This document shows, piece after piece, positions 13,451-27,400 of a stretch of DNA of 64,000 bases. Position numbers and translations under genes: made by a program. Where the stretch lies: positions 349,501 to 413,500 of the forward strand of contig JAMWET010007209.1 in assembly GCA_024036415.1 (NCBI GenBank), written 5' to 3'. Numbering within the stretch: position 1 is the first letter of the stretch; every line of letters begins with the position of its first letter. Under the pieces are notes generated by a model. That model was given only the letters and a program-made list of their open reading frames with translations. It was not told the origin of the DNA and ran no database searches. The DNA comes from Prochilodus magdalenae. Lineage: Eukaryota > Chordata > Actinopteri > Characiformes > Prochilodontidae.

Positions 13451-15020
13451 GGGCGAGATATACTACTTGGCGGACTTACCGGAATACGGGTAAAAACAAA
13501 TATAAGAGGAGGGGAGAGAAAGAAAGCGAGAGAAAGAGGTGGAGGGAATAAGTGAGGGAGGGAGGCGCTCGAGCTGAAAAGGAAAAGCAGGAGCCTGAAC
13601 GGAGATAGACGTGAGCGAGTAGAGTCAGAGACACACGCCGGGCTCGGTGGGGCAATAAGGAGTTTACACTGGAATGAACTGGAGCCCCTTCTGAAAGAGG
13701 CATGTGTTTCGGGAGAAGACACTGACAGGAGCAGATTGGTGTCAGTGTGTTCACCTGAACAGAGAGAGAGGTTATGTGTTTGGGGCCGCTCATCATAACA
13801 GCGCTTCATTAAACACATTCAATTAAACCAGTTTAAAGTAAACACGTGTTCTGATTTATGTGCATCAAAAGCTGAATTATACCCGGATGTGAAGTGCTCA
13901 AAAAAGTTGAATGGAGCTGCAGAAAGCCTGAAGTGACCGTCTTCATGGCTTTGCATTTGTAATACCACAAACACAGAGATGTATGCCCTGAAAATAACAC
14001 ACTGCTTGGACAGCATCAGCAAATGATCCTTAACATCTGCAGTGTGCTGTGCTGTTGATTTTGCTCCTGTTGGTTGATCCTGATTTTCTCATATATGTAA
14101 GGAACTGGTGAGTATTTGACTTGCTCTGCTGATGGGATCTATGCTGATACTCACAGTTGCTATGATGTCATCACAACCAGCTACAATGTTCTGTTAAAAT
14201 CACTTTATTTAATACATTTTTATGACTTTTAAACAAACTGATCTTCATGACAAAACGTATAACAGCTATGAAAGTGTTTTTTCTTGTGCCTTTTCGTGAA
14301 TGGACCACGGCATCTAGCCAGCTTTGTGTTCACTGCTAGTGAACAATCAGCAGCAAGTGCCTGAGAGCTGAAATTACAGCAGAACAACAAATTTATACAA
14401 AAAGGAGGTGAGTGGGCATTTTTAAATGAGATTCCTCAAAAATCAGGAACACTGATTGTAGACACAATAACAAAAAACTCCACACAAAAGATCTCTCTCT
14501 AATGCCCCCCAGTGGCAAAGATGGGGGCTGGAATGCTCATACTATTGGTTTTCAAACCCAAACTAGCCAAAATGTAAAGTGGGCATGTTTCAGACAAGTC
14601 CAATCACAGCTGTGGTACATTTTGGACAGGAGACCAGTATGCGTCTTATAATCAAGTTCAAGGCAAATCTAGTGGTGTTTGACAAAGGTAGCGAGAACAT
14701 GTCCATTGCGTAATTTGGTCCAACATTTTCAGACTTGTGTGCAGAATTCCCAAGACAGGTTAACTGCTGTTGAACCACATCCATCAATCTTCCAGCTACT
14801 CAAGTTTTCATTCTTTTTTTTCGTTACTCTTCCCATCCCAATCCCATTCATCTATCCGACATAACTGGGCAGTCAGCGCAGTATTTCACTCAAAAACATA
14901 AACCTCAAGTTTGGAATATACTATGATAAATAGTCCAGAACAAACTCACTCTTGTTTTTCGTTTTGTTTAGATTTAAAAGAAAACAGAAGAAATGATAAA
15001 GGTCTTTTTTCTACAAAGAA
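13451..15020. other. Intergenic gap between dennd2a and TEAD
   Basis: About 1.6 kb separates the inferred dennd2a poly(A) site from the TEAD promoter. It contains purine-rich low-complexity DNA (13500-13570) and open frames without homology (for example 13441-13818, minus). No gene is supported. Confidence 0.6.
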
Positions 15021-15030
15021 TATAAATTAA

Positions 15031-15440
15031 TTTATTGCCCCCTGTTTAAGAAGAAGTTGTACTCTATTTCTTACAAAAAAAGTTGAGAAGCAAATAATGT
15101 TTAAAATGTGAAAAAGGAAACCTGTACACGGGAATGTCAACTTTGGTCCACACTTTCATGTAAGTCCAAGTTCCTCAGCTGGCCATAGGGAATATTGCAT
15201 GGAACGTGGTCAGTTCCCCTGTAACCAGTCCACAGTGAAGAGCCACCACTGTACTGTTTGGATGTAAATGGGAGAATAAAATGTTTGGGCTTGGGGTCCA
15301 CAGGGTTTCATGGTATTGCTGAGCTTATGTTTCCCCCCAGCAGTCTCAGTGCTGTCTTGAGTGCTTAGTTGCATTGCAGGGATCCGTCTATGGAGCTGAG
15401 TTGTTGCAGCACATTTCTTGAACAGCATCTGCCCAATACT
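15031..15440 (-). other. dennd2a: dennd2a 3' UTR with poly(A) signal
   Basis: Downstream of the stop codon on the minus strand, AATAAA (TTTATT on the plus strand, 15031-15036) is the first canonical poly(A) signal, and it is followed by U-rich sequence. This gives a 3' UTR of about 400 bases. Other AT-rich signals exist further on, so the true end is unproven. Confidence 0.55.
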
Positions 15441-15475
15441 TCACTTTTTGGAGGAGAGGAATTTCATCTTGTGTC
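15441..15475 (-). CDS. dennd2a: dennd2a last coding exon
   Basis: The acceptor is CTCTTGCAG. The exon encodes GHKMKFLSSKK (Gly split across the intron) and stops at TGA, 15443-15441. It corresponds to the NKMKFLHKK tail of mammalian DENND2A. It is only 35 coding bases, too short for simple ORF detection. Confidence 0.9.
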
Positions 15476-18400
15476 CTGCAAGAGAGAGTTGTGTGAATTT
15501 TGTGATAATCCAAAACAAAGACTTTCTGTAAGTCCTAAAGAGTGGTTTCAGGCAGTAACAGAAGGCTTACCTAGACCTTTCAGAAACTTATTGACCCCTC
15601 GATGCTCGGCTCCAGGTAGTGAGTCCAGGTAATCTTGGGCCCTGACCTCAAACAACCCTGTGTGATGAGAAAGGATCATGTAACACATGTAGCATGTTTG
15701 ATGAAAACGCACCGTGCCAGCATTTTCCGGAATTATTGCCACAGCTGGTGAACCTGAATGACTGTAGGCTTACATACACAAATTCAGCTATGTCCTTCAC
15801 ACTATGGTGTTTGGTATGCCCAACCTCTGTTTTGCAACCCATATTCCACACAACAAACAAGATGTTCACTGCACTGTACCACCTCTCCTCTACGAATCCT
15901 GTCACACACCCTGCAGGTATTTATAGCCAGATCGTCCTCATACATTTGTATCTGCAGGAACCTGAAGTTACTACCACCTTAAACACGTAAGGGGATTCAT
16001 TCCTTGGTAGGTGAGCTATTTGGACAAGAGTGTAATATTTTGCACCACCACAGTGGATTTGAGATGAAGTAGTCAAGATGTGATTAAAGTGTAGACTTCA
16101 AACTTTAATAAATATTACATTTTAATTAAGGGGTTTAACAAAAATGCTATTTATTATTAACAGTGTAGCAATAACCTTATTTTTATAGGCCGTCCATTTT
16201 CACAGGGTCAAAAGTAACTGGAGAGTTGACTAATAGGCAGTTTAATGGACAGGTGTGACCTGTTCCTTCATTATATCATAAATTAAGAAGATAAAAGGTC
16301 TGCAGTTGATTCAGACAGTGATCATTTATTAGCTACTCATGGGATCTCTCAATATGCAGCCAAAAGAAGTGTTGATGTGAATGGAGAAGCAATCACTAGG
16401 CTTAAGAAACAAAACACACCTTCCTTTCTGGAAAAGGAAAGACAAGACTCATGATCTGAAGCATACAACAGCGTCCATGGTGGATGCAGTGTTATGACTT
16501 GGGCAAGTATGGCTGCCAGATAAAAATGGATCACTGTTGTTTATGACTGGCAGAAGTAGCAGGATGAAATCTGGATAGAGATATACTGTCTGCTCAGAAT
16601 CAGTCAAATGCTGCAAAACTGATTAAATGGTTCTTTACAGCACTGATGAGTAATGACTCAAAACATCCCATGAAAGAAAACCTAGAGGCAAAGAAGTGGA
16701 AAATCAGTTGTGATGATGTCCATGGGTTCCAGACCTCAGGCAGATGTAATGTTAGTAATGTTAGTTTGCCCAATTACTTTTTAAATGGATGAACTATGTA
16801 TAAAGACATCTGTCATTCCTAAACACTTTAAGGGTTGCATTAAAGTATAAATTGTATTAAAGCCCTTGAATGAAAGCTGAAAGTCTATAATTTAAGCACA
16901 GCACAAATGTATTATATACATAAAGATGTACTGTGCATAACCGTACAAAGGTTTTAAGAAAATCAGATTTAAACAGATCTAAAAACTGAAAAACACTAAT
17001 ATTACAATGTATACAAATAACATTAACAGAAGAAGTAGCAATTTTAGGTAAGCCAGTATGTTTGTTTATCTAATTCTGGTCCTCTCCTAATGGCAGATCA
17101 GTATTACTTGTAGCTATCTTATACCTGCAGTGGGTAATCTTGGTCTTTAAACTAGCTTGCAAGATATCAACCTATTTCTTCAAAATCAAAAAATTTACAC
17201 TGTTCTGTACATTTAAAAAAATCATCATCGACCTTACTCATTTGTGATGAGTGGTTTAGCAGCCTGACATCGAGTGCACAGAGGACGCTTTAAGAATAAA
17301 GCACAGCGAATACACACCTCTCAGTCCTTGCCTCCTCAGCTCCCGCTCCTGCACAAAGCCTGCGAACATCTGCGTCTCCATGAAAACCTCCAGAAAGCGC
17401 CGCAGACTCTTAGAAGAAACAGCCTTGCGGAAGGCCTCGCGCTGGAAGGACAATGGTGTGGGGGAGGAGGAAGAGGAGGCTGAGGACTCTTCATCTCGTT
17501 CACTGCCTCCCATAAAGAGCGAGTAGTGTCCAACAATTTCCACGAAGAAGCGAACAAAAGCCTCGGATACCACAGCACTCAGAGAGCAGTGTTCTAAAGA
17601 AACACAAGACAAACAAGAAACAGTGGAGAGGAACAGCTGAGATGAGGTTTATACCAGTACTGCAGTTTACCCTGACATACCAAAAGTCCTGGGATAGCAG
17701 TATGTAAATGGATTATGTAGTGATGTTACCTTAGGGGACAGCTTTGGAATACTCACATCTGTATAAATTGTGAGGACAGCTTTCTCACTCATAAGATAAC
17801 AACTCACAACGTATACAGGTGTGGCTATTCCCAAGTCATTCCCTGAGGTAACACCACTGCATAATCCATTTACATACTGCTATCCCATGACTTATGTCGG
17901 TGTACAGGTCTAGGTAGACCAGTATATCCACTTTTTCAGGCTTCAGGCTGGAGCATTAAGTGTAATGTGCTATTAGTTTGGTTGCTTCTAATTGGTCTAA
18001 TTCATCCACAAACAGTCCGTGATATTAATAAATAAATAAATTAATTAATAATTTCAAAATTCTCTGTCAAATTCCATATAGAAACAAATTTTTCAGCCCT
18101 GCTTGAGATTTGTAAATTTTTTTTACATAAAGTATAAGACTGGGTGAAACAATAAAACAGTTAACTGTTTTTAAAATGTGGTTCACGTGGTCTCACTTCC
18201 TGAAACAGACAACATACCATTGGGAAGGTCCCCTCTGTCACAGGCAAGCTCCCTCCGCCTCTCCAGAACATGCTCCAAAGCGGCCTGCAGCTTGTGGGGC
18301 AGAATGGAGTCTTCATCGTCCATCTGAGGAGGACACACATGTAGACAGAGGAGATCAACAAGGTCATCGGTGGATCATAACAAGATATAGCGACAGTCCA

Positions 18401-21400
18401 GTTAATACTTCCAATTTACAGGCTTACTTTTAATCTTAAAACTTGTTATTCATGTCCTGCTATAAATGATTTAATGATAACCACGACTTAACAAATCTGC
18501 AAGTTCCATATTACTGACACTATGAAACTGAAGGCTGGACCACATATGGGCCATTAGGATTTTAAATAATCTCGTGCTGCTTTCTGTATGTTTTGGCTGT
18601 TCATTCAGTACTCGTTCCGTTTACCCGATATGAAGCAGTTTGTAGAATATCTATATACCTGTCGTAGGAAACGGCTGTTGCCAAGGTCAACCACCAGAAC
18701 CTGAGGGAGGGAACAGGAGAGAGTGATGTCATTTCCTATGAGGGTGGCAGTCACAGCTCAAGTTCCTCACAGCCATTGTTTGACTGAGGAAGGAGGTCAG
18801 GGGTCACGGACAGAACATAGAGCCCACCTGAACAGGAAGAGCTCAAGGAAAATATTAGAAACACACTGCCCTTTGAACTCCTTGTCAGTGCCATTAATCT
18901 CTGTGTACCTCCGTAACCTATTATTAGTGGAACTGATATTGCTTTTTGGCTGCTATTGTCTTCCTTTGCAAGGCCAACATTATCTAAGTAAGGTTAAAGG
19001 GAGGTATCAAACACATCAAACATTTCATGCAGCTCTTTAAACTGAAACTACCTGCTACTTTTAAACTTTGTATGATCAATAATATCTATGAATTTAGATA
19101 TTTTACATGTGAGATGTATTGTACCTTATTTATCTGAGAGTGTCTTACCTCCTCTAGAGGGAGCTCCTTGAGACGTGGCAGAGAGCTGGACAGCAGGCCG
19201 ACGATAAAAGGAGTTGGGGTGCACACAATGTCCATCATGGAGGGCGGTAAAACAGGAATGTATGTGTGCTGCCATGTGAAAGGATACAGCAGGGCCACAA
19301 CTGCGTGACAGCACTGAGAGAGAGTGCTACAGACAGACATATGGATAAAGAGAAATAATAAATAATCACTCTTTATTTCACAGCCATATCATCACTCTTA
19401 ACTCCCAAAAATACATCAGAAACATTTTTTTAAAATATTCCCAATACCGGGAATTGCACAGACTTCTAAATTCAGTGTTTAAAATCTAAACAAAGTTTGT
19501 TCAGAGTGCTTTGATGTTAAATAGCTCATTTGTTGCGAAACTGACCAACTCAGAATTCATCATAGTAGTAATAGAAACCCAATGTCTACAACACAAATAC
19601 AGCCATGTTTTACAATCCAGTACCAACAGTGAACCTGCATGTGTCTTCTTCCTTTTAAATATGGAATGTTAATGATGATAAAAAAGTGGGTCCTACATGT
19701 ATTCATCCACATGAAATACACTGAGTAAATGATCAAAACGGAGTGACAGCACCATTTCAGGTAATAACTTTCTGTGAGGGAGTTTTTAGAAGTAGACCTC
19801 TAGTTTTTATCACCTCCATTGTGAACAATTCTGACAAAACGGACATTAATTTAGGTATCTAAAGTCACTGTCTATTTTATCAGCTCCATTCAGTACCACT
19901 GTGTAGTTCTATGCATACAAGCTGCAGTTCATCTGTTTCTCTGTATACTTTTGTTTATTTCTTCTAACTCTGTTCTTTGGTGGTCAGTACCCCAAAGGAC
20001 CACCACAGAGCAGGTATTATGTGGGTGGTGGATCATTCTCAGTACTACAGTGACACTGGTGGTGTGTTGGTGTGTGTTGTGCTGGTGTGAGTGGATCAGA
20101 CACAGCCCTGCTGCTGGAGTGTATGAACACCTCGGTGTCACTGACGGACTGAGAATGATCCACCAACCTAACTTTTCATTTAAACTTTTGGAAGTAAACG
20201 ATGGGTTAGTTATTTTTTGTCCCTCCTTTCTACCTCATTCAGAATCGCCACCTTAATTTAACTGAGTCAAATCCATACAACAGGCATCCCTGACAAAACC
20301 GAGACCAGACTGAGACCATTACTGTACAGTCCTGAGACCGGACTCGAGTGCTAAAACACTAGGTTCTAACCAGTGCTTGAGTATTTTCACCACAAGGTGG
20401 CGTTAAGGTAAAGGAGTTCTTCTCACCCACTCTGTCTTTCATCGCTCCTTGAAACTGAACCCAGCGCAAGAAAACTGTTAGGTGAAGCGTATCAAAACAA
20501 GGAGGACAACCTCAAAACAATCCCCTCGTGTAAACAAACTCACCATTGGCTGCAGTGGACTAAATGTACCAAAGCCAGTCATTGTGGTAAGCAAACAAGT
20601 GCACATGACCTAAGCTCAATATCTCGTGTCTGTGAGCAAATCTGTTTTCATTTATGTTCATTCAATAACAATCTGAAGTGGCAGAGCCAAGTTTCCACTC
20701 ATTTCTGAGCAATGACACGTCATCCTCTTCTGAAGTCAGCTATCTTCTTGCTGGTTTTAACGAGCACTGGAAGAGATATTCAAGCACAAGGAAATCGATT
20801 TCTTGTGTGGAGTCAGTTGCTCAACTCTCCTCGGAGGAGAAGATACTCTGCTGATGGTCTTACAGACTGTACACGATGCAGTTTGGAGTCCATCTCCACT
20901 GCGCTAAGACTAGCCTCTGGCCCAATGTAGTGTTTTCCAAAGAAAGGAAAAAGCCTTTCGACTTGTGTTCCCATGGCTACATTAAAACAGTACTGCATTT
21001 TTTCCATATCTGTCTCTGGACTGTGACAAATGGTTCCATGGGCTGCACTTTTCCTCCTCTTCTAGTGTCACATCTTTCCCTTTTTCTCTCCTCTGTTGAA
21101 ACATTAACATGCTCTAATTCATATAAAACACTTCGGGGCACTAACTCTCCGAACTGAACGTTCTAACACGCCAATGTTCGAATGCAGCCATATTTGTATT
21201 CTGGGTTTGCATAAGAACCTCGCACTAAACCAAGTTCGCTGGTTTCTCTGCCCGAATAGCTGTACACAGTAAACTGATATACCTGAGCTTGTCTGCTGTG
21301 AAGATGACCCTCCGCTCCAACAACAAAGAGGCAAAGACTCTCAGGAGGAGACGCAGACTCAAAGAGGAGAACAGACACTCAAAATCCACATGCTCCAGCC

Positions 21401-24400
21401 GAGAGTCAGAGGGACGACACAGCTCTATCACCTGAGAGAAATAAAGAGTTATATTTAAGAAACTATGTAAATTAGATCCATCCGTGGCACCCTACTAGCC
21501 TGTCATATCAGGGCATGTGCATTTCTAGGTCTGGTAAGTGTTCGGGACTAACTCACCTCGGTGCCTGAGCCTGGAAGGAAGTTCTTCACAGTAATGGTTC
21601 TGCCTGGGGCTGGGAAGGGAGCCTCCATGATGCTCCTCATGAAGGGCTGCACCAGAGCAGGAGAAATGGCCCTCCTCTTCTCAACTTCATCAAGCATCTA
21701 AATAAGGGCATAACACATATGCTCTACTCTAAGTTTGATTTAAAAAAATAAGAAATGCTTTGTATATGACTCTTCAGCATTGTCTTGCTTATATTATCTT
21801 ATTGCTGAGCAAAGTGGACATGCCTTTGAGAAGAGGTCAAAACATCCCAGCCGGCTCACTATGCAGTAGACTTCAGGAAGACGCCTCCCCTTCCCACTGG
21901 GCTGCATGAACAAACACACACACACACACACACAGGCTCTAATCCACTGTGTTCTACTTTAAATCAGGACAAAGCAGCAGATACGCACAGGAGCCTGAAC
22001 ATGAACTGACTCCACACCAGCAAAATCTTACATCCAGCAACTAAGTAACTGCAGAGCAAAGGAAATGAAAGAAGTGGGAGACACTTCCGTCAGATGAATA
22101 AAAGGCCATCAGTAAACTTTCCCACGGATGGGCTTCAAATAGCTGTCCATTCAGATTTGGGTTAAAAAAAAAAAATAAACTGTTGTAGCGGCACAAAAAG
22201 CAACTCACCAGTAAGCGTCGACAGTAGCCAAACCTCCTGCTCCCATCTTCCCCCGTCAACACGAAAGAGAAGGTCTCACTAAAGACATGTTCGAACCAAA
22301 GCTGGATGAGATACTGCCTTGACATGTACCACCTGAAGTGCTACTTAAGAGGCAGCATATCGTACCTGGGGAAATTGTCCACGGGAGCCCAGTCTTTTGC
22401 ATCAGGGAAGCAGAACTGGGGGATGACCTTCAGCTGGTCCTCAGCCTCCCTCATGAATTTAAAACTCCTCTCGAGCTGCATATGAAAAAAGAATATTTAA
22501 AGATTTATGAATGAGGCTTACATGTCTTATCTTTAACTTCAGACTTCTAAAAATTAAAAAAATGTACTTTGGAAAAAGGTCTTTAGAATGTTAATCATTT
22601 CTTTCTTCCGTGTTCTCTTCAGAGCTTTTGTGAGAATACCTCAGGACAATATTTTTTTGTTTTGTTTTTAAATGCACAGTCCTGTTAGACTGAGGTGCTC
22701 AAACTCGTCCTGGACTTTTCCCTAAAGGTGCATCGATCATAAATCTTTATAGATGATTCCCCTTTTTTTAAAAATACCTAAAGCTCACACCATGATGGCT
22801 AAGTGAATATAACACACAGTAGTACCCTCTATTAGCCAATGCTGCACCATAAATAATATTGTTTAATGGAGAAAAGCTGCATTTTACATTCTTAATGGGT
22901 TCATTTCTTACATAATGTATATTTCATTTTCTTTTTAATGTTTAAGTTAACCTAAAAACATGTAAAGTATCAAACATGGCCACAGTTCTGTCTACATGAC
23001 CATTTTCCAACCTCTCTTTATCTCTTACAATCAAACAGGTTGTTTTTGTTACTGTGCCTTTAAGATTACCTTGAGTTACCTTGTGCTTTTAAAGAGCTAA
23101 ATGACCTCTGTTCTGATTGGCTGTCCACTATTGAGCCTAGTTCAGAAAGCACTGCTGTAGGCTAAATTGATGAATGTTTGTAAATAAATTGTGACATCAC
23201 AGAAACAAAAAAACTGTAGAATGATGTAGTTAATCTTGACACCACTAAATAGGCTGTGAGCTATAGCTTTAGCACTGTGACAAAATGAGCTTCAAAGTCT
23301 AGAAAATGTCATGACAACCTAATGTCTGGAAAAAACAATCAATGTCACCTGACATAGATATCATGTCCTATTAACCCAACACTAAAGCTGGCAATGCAAC
23401 CTTGACAAAGGACGCCTGTTGGATCAGATGGTTCTAAAGGTGTATGTAGGACTAAGCTGTTCTACACTAATGAGGTAAATGGATTCGGTAACTGTACTTA
23501 AATAGTTTTTTGTGTTTCTCCACTGAAGTGTTTCCATTCTGGGGGACTTTTTACTTTCTTACATTTCATAGTCTAATGTCATACTTCTTACCCCACTACA
23601 TTATATGAAATCTGTCCTTTTGGCCCATGTGTGCTTGAAAACATAACATGTCAAAATGAAAGAAGAGTGAAGTGAGCCCACCAATCAGGCGACAGTGCGA
23701 ACTTTATTCTGAGCTTGTTTTGACCTGTTGGAAATGCTTTCCCATTAATGTTTTGTGCTGATAATTATTTTAATAGACGTCAGTGTCAGACTAATCAATG
23801 ACCTACTCGTAAAAGTTTGGTGGACTGAGAGACACTAGAGTCTCTACACCTAAAATGAGCTGATTAAGAGTCTTGTTCCACAAATGATAACAGGACATTA
23901 GAGCCATAGTAAATCATGCTACCTTTATGTTTAATACTTATGAACATTGAAGCTAAATACTTCAGTACTTTTATTCAAGTGGAGGTCTAAAGGGAGGAAG
24001 TTCCACTTTAACTGGAGGAATATTTTACCCTGGGTCTCTTTAACTCAGCTACATGGTTTGTGTACTTCGCACACCACTGGGCCTGTCACTTGTCACGATG
24101 AGTTTATGAAGATGTAATCCAGCTTTTGAAGACTATCCACTACTCCAGTGTTTCAGTGATAATTCTAAATGTATCTGGCCTTGTCTGTGACAGGTTGCAT
24201 AATATCATGGATATCAGAGGGCTACATTCTTCCTCTTCTAAAGCGATTATGCTTCTTTTTTTAAGAGCATTTTTATACTTCAGTTTATTCTTCTTTTGTG
24301 AATTTGGCCTCTGTACTTTTAGCACATCTGGTCGGGATAAACTGTCTCACATTGTCTGTCATTCATGGGTGCTGACTTTTTTCCTCAGAACAATAAACAG

Positions 24401-27400
24401 TCGCAGAGTACCTTTAGGGGGAACTGCTGGGTGACCTCAGGCAGATAGGGTGCTCCTGCTTTGATTTTATGGAGTGCCACCACAAGGAAATACTCAAAGA
24501 GCTTCCGCTCCTGCAGGTCCATCAGGTCTCTCTCCAGTGTGCGATATCGGCCCGTCTGCTTCAACATGGACTGCACTGACACCAGCCTCTGGCTATGAGC
24601 TAATACACACCAGCAAAACAAAGTCAGACTCTACAAACACATGCAGCCTCCCAGACATTTCGATCAGTTAAGACTCAATTTTCTTTGCTCACCTTTCAGT
24701 TTTTCCTCGGTGTCGCTCTCAGATTCACTGTTTTCATCCGTCACTGTGTCAACAAGAAGAGGAAGAAATTGTCACACGATTTCAGGACATTTGTATGCAG
24801 CTTCCCTCTCGTACATACTTTAGGCTTTGGTGCACATGTGCATCCCATAAAGCAGCATAACTTTGCCGTCCTTGGAAAACTATGTCAAACGCAAATGACC
24901 CAAAAATGTAAACGTGTCCGTAAAGCTAAGTGGACACACATGTGGGGGGCACAGAGAATAGCTGAACAATGCAGAACATGTAGCCTGTAACAGACAGAGA
25001 CCTCCTGCCGACAGGCTAGTGAGAAATGCGACTGTAACAACTCCAATCACTTTTACACAGCACACAATGTAGCAGACATATATGAGATCAAATTTTAGGT
25101 CTAAAACTGTCCTCAGACGCACCTCGTCCTGAGCTGGAATCAGTTGACTGAGAGACTCGCTTCATCCTCTTCTTCCCCCTTCTGGCCTCAAAGATGCCAT
25201 TGATCTTCAGCACCATCTGTTGGAAAAGAAAACAGCCACTATCTCTATGAGGGAGAGGTTTCACTGTGTTTGTTTTGAAAATGTCTGTCCAAGATTTTCA
25301 ATAATGAACACTAAAGGAAGTTTCTCTTTTCCACCTTTTTTCTGTAAAATCTTGGAAATTAAGTCTTTACCGTCTGCAGCGTATTTTTTCATAGATGCTG
25401 AATGGAGCTGTATCGAGTGGAGCCGTAAATCAATTACATAAGGTGCGGATTATAGAAATTGGCCTCCTTTGTGCTACCTTGGGGATTTTCCTTCGTCTGC
25501 GGTTGTAGGGGTCTCCTGAGAGGCAGGGCGTGTCATCAGGGCTGCTGGGGGTTGAAGGCGGGCTTATTCTTGACGGTGACGCTATACCCCCATCTCTGTT
25601 GGTTTTGCGCAGGTCTAGTAGTTTGAAACTGCGCCGTTCTGAGTTCTGCCTGAAGAATCCAGACTTGGAGGAAAGCTGGTATTGGGGGAATAGAGAGTTC
25701 AGTTTAACACAAACTTTTCACAGGAGTTACTGCAGTTTTATCTCTTATTACACAGCATTACATTTTAGCATCATTCAAAAGTAAACAAAGTCATTTGATC
25801 TGTAAAGTAACTCACACTGGATCCACTGCAGGTGCTTTCTACAACACAAATGTATCTGTTTTAATTACTAGCTAAAACAGCTGGTGAATGTAGCCAGGTC
25901 TTCTGAGTTTTATATGTAATGCTGATAATGACACAGTAGTATATCTGAATAAACAGCTTTTTCTTTGGGACCACTTGAACACAATGCCTGGGATGTGGCT
26001 CTCTGCCATATTTACATATATTTAAAATTTAGAACAACTGCAACGTGTGAATTAGGGATGCACCAAAATGACCATTTTTGGCGGAAGTCAAAACCAAACA
26101 AAATGAAACATTTGGTTCCCCTCTGGCCCCCTTCTATATCCGAGAACTAGAAAAAGTTAACAGTGTCATCAATTATTCAGGCTTTTCACTTATTTGGCCA
26201 AACACTGGGTATTTTTTCGCCATTTCTAAGCAAATCATTTCACTTGCCGAACATTCGGTGCAACCCTAGTGTAAATTAAACTATTCACAAAACTACAGTT
26301 AACAATGGAACAGACATCCGGCAGCATATTAGCAGTTATATCATGTAATAGCTTCCTGTGTGGTATTTTAAGGAGGCATTAAATGCTTCAGTTGTCTGCC
26401 TCCAATCACCACCACTGTGAATCAGCCTGACTTTGTAAGGTTTTCTTAAACTGTTTCTCATCAAATCACCTTCACTAGCTTTGTCTGCATCTCAACCATT
26501 TTGTTGAATGATGTCTTTCTAAAGGTTGAAATCAAAGACTCACTTTAGGGTGAGGATCTCATGTAAGTACCTTAGTTGGAGTGTCTGGAGTGGGTGAGGA
26601 AGGTGACATGGGCACAGGACATTTGCCTCCAGGACAGCGGTTTTCTAACTCTATGTCTTCATAGGGGTTTTCCTTCGATGGAGGGTCTGCAGAAGGTACA
26701 AACAAAGTCCATTCATATTTAGTGTCATTTTCCCCATAATTGCCCCCAAACTGTCACGCACTAGAAACAGCACCATTAGCTTCACTAGGCATATTTCCTA
26801 ATTTCCCCTTGTCAATACTCCTCCATTTCACCCCCACTTTTTTCCATGATGGGGTTCAGGCTGACGTCATGTTTTGTTTCACCCCTTATCCCTTTGCTCC
26901 AGATGTTTGATAGATTGCCAAGGAATCTACTAACTCCAACACCATTAGCGACTAGCTACACTGCGACCTATGCAAGAGGTTTGGAAAGAGACAGTTAAGA
27001 GTTGAAGAGACAGGGAGGAAGAAGATGGAAAGAGAGAGAAAGAGAAAGGAAAGAGGGGTGTTTTTCAGACACACAACTCCTCTCCCACGTCGATTCATCC
27101 ACCAGATGCGACTAGTGGGAGGAGAGTTTGAGGCAGGGACATCCAGTCCCAGACCTGAGGAGCACACGCTGCTCTCTACATTTATGATGAATGAAGAAAC
27201 TGGTGTCCTAAACGGCATCAACAAAGCACTCTTTAACACCATCTCACGTCTTTTTCAAGCCCTATTCTAATTCCAGCCTTCTTTTAGCAATGACACTTAC
27301 TTTACAAAGTCAGAGGCCGTCCTTTATTTATTTCATTTTCAGTCAAAGCAACCGTAGTAAAAATAAAACAGGAATTGTCAGGAGATATTCTGGACATTAA

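Noticed and set aside
13441..13818. 125-codon minus-strand frame upstream of the TEAD promoter
   Set aside because: Ser/Leu/Pro-rich translation of a purine-rich tract, with no homology. It overlaps promoter motifs.
16185..16900. Possibility of an active Tc1-like transposon
   Set aside because: The transposase region is shortened and full of stops, so it is a fossil.
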